DNA of 64,000 bases, taken from the NCBI RefSeq assembly GCF_001275675.1, contig NZ_LITM01000004.1, forward strand, positions 36,954 to 100,953. Direction: 5' to 3'. Positions within the stretch are counted from its first letter, which is position 1. Each line of letters opens with the position of its first letter. The position numbers and the translations under genes are program-made. Under the pieces are notes generated by a model. It had not been told where the DNA came from. It saw only the letters and a list, made by a program, of their open reading frames with translations, and did no database searches. Shown here piece after piece: positions 60,654 to 64,000 of the stretch. The stretch is from Lysinibacillus sp. FJAT-14745 (GTDB taxonomy: Bacteria > Bacillota > Bacilli > Bacillales_A > Planococcaceae).

Positions 60654-60700
60654 ATGATTCACCTCTATGTAAAAAGCTAGTGAAAAACATTAAAAATGCC

Positions 60701-60722
60701 TATACCATTATAGTGGTATAAT
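60701..60722. promoter_or_regulatory. Candidate XRE operator with overlapping -10 box
   Basis: TATACCA (60701-60707) and TGGTATA (60714-60720) are a perfect inverted pair around TTATAG. TATAAT (60717-60722) overlaps it, so binding would affect the promoter. A further TGGTAC lies about 25 bp on. Confidence 0.55.
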
Positions 60723-60864
60723 AGAGATAATGTTACAGTAAAATGGTACAATGATTGTTAGTAAGTTTTTATTGAGAAAAAAGACTTATACAAAATAGTG
60801 TTGATGATTCCAGTAGCTTGTTTTAGGGTATAACTAATTAAGTTAAGGATTGGAGGATTCAGGC

Positions 60865-61500
60865 ATGGTAAAGCGTTATCGATTAGATGAAGTTGCTATA
60901 ATAAAAGATGGAAAAATAGTACCTAGAAAAAAGTATTTTACGAACATCGGAGTACCCCTAATTACAGCAGGAAATTTAAAAAAGTTAATGCTAGATGATG
61001 ATATTGAACAATTACCAAAAGTTAATATTACATTTAAAAAACATTTTAAGTGTGCACCAGTACCAGCTAAAACCATCATTCTTACTAAAGCTAATTTGAA
61101 GGACACAAATAAATATATTTATCAATGTGAAACTGAAATCTGTATTGCAAATGATATCGTCGCTATTATTCCAAATGAAACAATTATTTTAAGTGATTAT
61201 TTATTACACTTTCTCAGATGGTATCAAATTAATAAAGAATGGCATCATTTGTACCAGATATCCATTGATATTCCGATGATAGATATCCAACACAGAAAGG
61301 TGCAAATTTTAAATAAGATTCAGCTTTTACTAAAAAATAAAGAGTCTTTGATGACAGCAGTAGAAGGGCTACCACAGCATTTTGACAATTTTTCGGTGCA
61401 ACTAGAAAATCACTCAAAAAGTTTACAGCATGGGTTTAATCAGGCTCAGCATATTTACAATAGTATGCTACATAAAATTTTCGAAAATGAGCTTAAATAA
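60865..61500 (+). CDS. Lone HsdS-like (type I restriction specificity) half protein
   Basis: 211 residues from the ATG at 60865 (GGAGG eight bases before). Residues 1-150 (RLDEVAIIKDGKIVPRKKYF, GVPLITAGNL, later ICIANDIVAIIP) resemble one target-recognition domain of type I S subunits. The rest is a helix (about 150-210, RKVQILNKIQLLLKNKESLM), like the conserved spacer coiled coil. No hsdM or hsdR is nearby. It could be an orphan, a regulator decoy or a solitary DNA-binding protein. Confidence 0.6.
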   Translation: MVKRYRLDEVAIIKDGKIVPRKKYFTNIGVPLITAGNLKKLMLDDDIEQLPKVNITFKKHFKCAPVPAKTIILTKANLKDTNKYIYQCETEICIANDIVAIIPNETIILSDYLLHFLRWYQINKEWHHLYQISIDIPMIDIQHRKVQILNKIQLLLKNKESLMTAVEGLPQHFDNFSVQLENHSKSLQHGFNQAQHIYNSMLHKIFENELK

Positions 61501-61543
61501 ATTGGGCAATCCATAATGAGAAATAATCGTATAAAATAAATTT

Positions 61544-61638
61544 AGTCGGTGTAAAGGCAAAAACCTCTTACACCGACATCCGCCGGAGGCTTTAACTTCT
61601 TTCAGCGGATGTTGGGACATCTGCTGAAAGAAGTTAAA
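61544..61638 (-). repeat. Structured repeat family 2, copy C (compact)
   Basis: On the minus strand: a 22-bp hairpin (61591-61612 with 61617-61638, loop TGGG, one G-T pair), then AAGCCTCCGGCGGATGTC and a GTCGGTGTAA stem. It lacks the conserved loop and right end of copies A and B. It includes the stop codon of the RNase J gene and probably ends its transcript. Confidence 0.75.
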
Positions 61639-63307
61639 TTTCGATAATGATAGGTAAAATCATCGGTTTTCTTTTTGTTTGTGTAAATAGATATTGACCG
61701 ACAGCTCTTTTGATTTCTCTTTTTACGACATGGATTGGCTGCTTACTTTCTTCCTGAAGCTCATTTACGGTTTCTTTGACGAGAATATTTACTTTCGTTA
61801 AAAGCTCTTCAAAGTCTTTAGCATAAACAAAGCCTCGCGAAATTGTATCTGGTTCAGAAATAAAGGTACCATCTATTTTATTAAGTGTTATAACGATAAC
61901 AAGCATACCGTCTTCTGACAGCTGTTTGCGATCTCGTAAGACAATTCCTTCGACTTCACCGATACCGATACCGTCGACATACGTATCACCTGAAGGGATT
62001 TTACGTGTTTGCCTAGCCATTGCATTTTCAATATCAACAACATCCCCATTTTTCATAATAAATGTATGCCCTCTTTTGACACCGACGGACTCAGCTAGCA
62101 AACGATGCTGATGTAACATACGGAATTCACCATGAATTGGAATGAAAAATTTAGGCTTCATTAGTGTTAGCATTAGTTTTAAATCTTCCTGGTAGCCATG
62201 ACCTGAAACGTGCATACCTGTATGACTAGACGAGCCATAAATAACATTCGCACCTAGTTGGAACAAATTATCAACAATCCGTGAAACGCCCTTTTCATTT
62301 CCTGGGATAGGGGATGAAGCTAAAATAACTGTGTCATCAGGTAAAATTTTCACTTCGCGATGATTGCCATTTGCTAGACGAGAGAGTGCAGCTAATGGCT
62401 CACCCTGACTACCTGTACATAGTACAACAACTTCTTCAGGAGGGAGATATTTCACCTCACGTGCATCAATTAACAAATCCTCTGGAACGTCTAAATAGCC
62501 TCGCTCAAGTGCAACATCTACAACATTCACCATACTACGGCCAAGTAATGCAAGCTTTCTATTTGTAGTAATCGTTGCATCTACAATTTGCTGTATGCGA
62601 TTAACATTAGAAGCGAAAGTAGAGATAACAATTTTACGCTCGGCATGTAAAAATGCATCTTCAATATGACCACCGACAAGCTTCTCTGAAGGAGTTAATC
62701 CAGGTCTTTCGGCATTCGTACTTTCAGAGATCAGTACTAGTACGCCATCTGATCCTATGTCAGCCATCTTATGAATATCAGCAAACTGATTATTGACAGG
62801 CGTTAAATCAAATTTAAAGTCGCCAGTGTGTACCACATTTCCTTCAGGTGTATTCATAACGATACCTAAGCAATCAGGTATACTATGGTTTGTTCTAAAG
62901 AAACTAACATCAAGTTGTCCGAAATTTAAAGATGAATCGGAACGAATTTCTATTAGTTCTGTTTCTCTTAAAAGCTTATGCTCTTTCAGCTTTAGCTCGA
63001 TTAAACCAAGAGTAAAACGTGTTGCATAAATAGGGACATTTATTTTTTTTAACAGATAAGGGATACCGCCGATATGATCCTCATGTCCATGTGTCACAAT
63101 TAATGCTTTGATTTTCTCTTTATTTTCCAGTAGGTACGTAATATCAGGAATTATTAAATCGATACCAAGTAAGCTTTCGTCAGGAAACTTAGCACCACAG
63201 TCGATAATTAAAATATCATTCCCATACTGTACTACATACATATTTTTGCCAATCTCATTAATGCCACCTAAGGCGAAAATCGATAATGTATTGTCTTTTG
63301 CGGACAA
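61634..63307 (-). CDS. Ribonuclease J family protein
   Basis: 557 residues. A metallo-beta-lactamase/beta-CASP ribonuclease with 5'-3' exo and endo activity in mRNA decay. The metal motif HGHEDHIGG near 73-81 is complete, as in RNase J1, while SESTNAERPGLTPSE is closer to J2, so it may be a third paralogue. GSQGEPLAALSR and VSGHG mark the beta-CASP part; the C-terminal KRKPMILPII is conserved. TAGGAGGG upstream. Confidence 0.88.
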   Translation of the reverse strand: MSAKDNTLSIFALGGINEIGKNMYVVQYGNDILIIDCGAKFPDESLLGIDLIIPDITYLLENKEKIKALIVTHGHEDHIGGIPYLLKKINVPIYATRFTLGLIELKLKEHKLLRETELIEIRSDSSLNFGQLDVSFFRTNHSIPDCLGIVMNTPEGNVVHTGDFKFDLTPVNNQFADIHKMADIGSDGVLVLISESTNAERPGLTPSEKLVGGHIEDAFLHAERKIVISTFASNVNRIQQIVDATITTNRKLALLGRSMVNVVDVALERGYLDVPEDLLIDAREVKYLPPEEVVVLCTGSQGEPLAALSRLANGNHREVKILPDDTVILASSPIPGNEKGVSRIVDNLFQLGANVIYGSSSHTGMHVSGHGYQEDLKLMLTLMKPKFFIPIHGEFRMLHQHRLLAESVGVKRGHTFIMKNGDVVDIENAMARQTRKIPSGDTYVDGIGIGEVEGIVLRDRKQLSEDGMLVIVITLNKIDGTFISEPDTISRGFVYAKDFEELLTKVNILVKETVNELQEESKQPIHVVKREIKRAVGQYLFTQTKRKPMILPIIIEI

Positions 63308-63496
63308 GCATATTCCCTCCTAATTTTTAATTTGGATATACCTTTAATGAAATTTTGTTTCGATGCTTCAACATTATGTAGTATAGCTTTAAGCGTTTCA
63401 TCCTATACGAAAAGACAATTTGAGGTTAAGCATTAATATTAGATTTTCAAGAAGAATAGAATAGAGGAACGTATAGAATAAAGGGGATGTGACTGG
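63308..63496. other. Intergenic region between divergent genes
   Basis: AT-rich and without a gene. It should hold promoters for the RNase J gene (minus) and the DUF2935 gene (plus); none was assigned with confidence. Confidence 0.4.
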
Positions 63497-64000
63497 TTGT
63501 CGAATTACTTACAACATGCGATGTTTGAACATAAGTTTTGGCTAAGGATATTAAAAGATCATTCTCAATTTATTCATGATTCCTTGTATCCATCGGAAAT
63601 AGAGGATATTAAAAGAGCGAGTTCATTTATTCTTCAATTTTCTCAGCTGCTTGCCTATGTTCATTCAATAGATGCCAATAATGCGGTTTCCTTTTCACTT
63701 ACAGTCGACGATGCTGTAGAACAACTAAAGCAATTTAAATTTTATATTCTTAGAAAGCAATTAACGGGAAATATTAATATCCATCTACCACCTACTTTTT
63801 TTAATCATATGGTGAATGAATTAGAGGAATATCAAAATGTTCTTAGCTATTTGAAGAAGGGGGAAGTTCCACCGATCTTTCATGAACTACATCATCACTT
63901 ACTCTGGCTTCTAGATGCATCAGGACATGCAGGTTTCATTCATGACGATTTGGATGGTGTAGAAAGAAGATTGAGGCAGAAAAGTACTACCTTTGCCCAA
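63497..64000 (+). CDS. DUF2935 family protein, 5' part
   Basis: 168 residues are visible and the frame runs off the window with no stop. The start is TTG 63497 with AAGGGG about ten bases ahead. SNYLQHAMFEHKFWLRILKD and HELHHHLLWLLDASGHAGFI fit DUF2935, a helical family with ferritin-like repeats and conserved E-H pairs that may bind metal. Function not established. Confidence 0.75.
   Translation, partial: MSNYLQHAMFEHKFWLRILKDHSQFIHDSLYPSEIEDIKRASSFILQFSQLLAYVHSIDANNAVSFSLTVDDAVEQLKQFKFYILRKQLTGNINIHLPPTFFNHMVNELEEYQNVLSYLKKGEVPPIFHELHHHLLWLLDASGHAGFIHDDLDGVERRLRQKSTTFAQ

Overview
The window is low-GC DNA from an endospore-forming member of the Bacillales. Gene order, protein sequences and repeat types point to Lysinibacillus or a close relative; that genus call is an inference. 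The purine operon is followed by yerA-yerB-yerC-pcrB-pcrA-ligA-camS-gatCAB-dagK-rlmCD, as in the purE-to-yerS arc of Bacillus subtilis. Spore markers are an alpha/beta SASP, the prkA-yhbH-spoVR set and a LytH-like peptidase.

Layout. 1-160: tail of a repeat element. 208-14024: a NETI-motif gene, then a purine leader (two PurR boxes, a sigma-A promoter, a guanine riboswitch, a terminator) and purE-K-B-C-S-Q-L-F-M-N-H-D, which together make IMP from PRPP; a MITE-like repeat sits between purN and purH. 14.6-35.4 kb: housekeeping genes, including PcrA and LigA (DNA repair and replication), GatCAB (Gln-tRNA formation), DagK, a cytochrome bd oxidase (cydA-cydB-cydS preceded by an unannotated 34-residue membrane ORF) and RlmCD. 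Two tandem arrays (21-bp and 42-bp units) lie in this part.

35.5-49.6 kb is an accessory zone. It holds a lysine-riboswitch operon (isochorismatase-like hydrolase plus APC permease), a gntR-brnQ-puuD operon with a 32-bp perfect palindrome at its promoter, a probable HTH/TumE-like toxin-antitoxin pair, a Dus enzyme, an MFS transporter, a SASP gene, and decayed fragments of a serine recombinase, an IS30-type transposase, a GNAT protein and a chemoreceptor. 49.6-64 kb: a chemoreceptor, a spore-type M23 peptidase, prkA-yhbH-spoVR, a radical SAM protein, an XRE regulator divergent from a lone HsdS-like half subunit, an RNase J paralogue and the start of a DUF2935 gene.

The least explained signal is a set of nested repeats. 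(1) A MITE family of about 245-375 bp has ISL3-like ends (GGTTCATCACCAAAA) and, in two copies, flanking 8-bp duplications. (2) A second family (three copies) starts with a long hairpin, has a conserved core, and ends in a small palindrome. (3) A roughly 70-nt module of three stems occurs seven times, nested in both families. Its stems change by compensatory pairs between copies while its linkers stay fixed, which argues for selection on an RNA or single-stranded DNA fold. I know of no named family that matches it.

No tRNA, rRNA or CRISPR array was seen.
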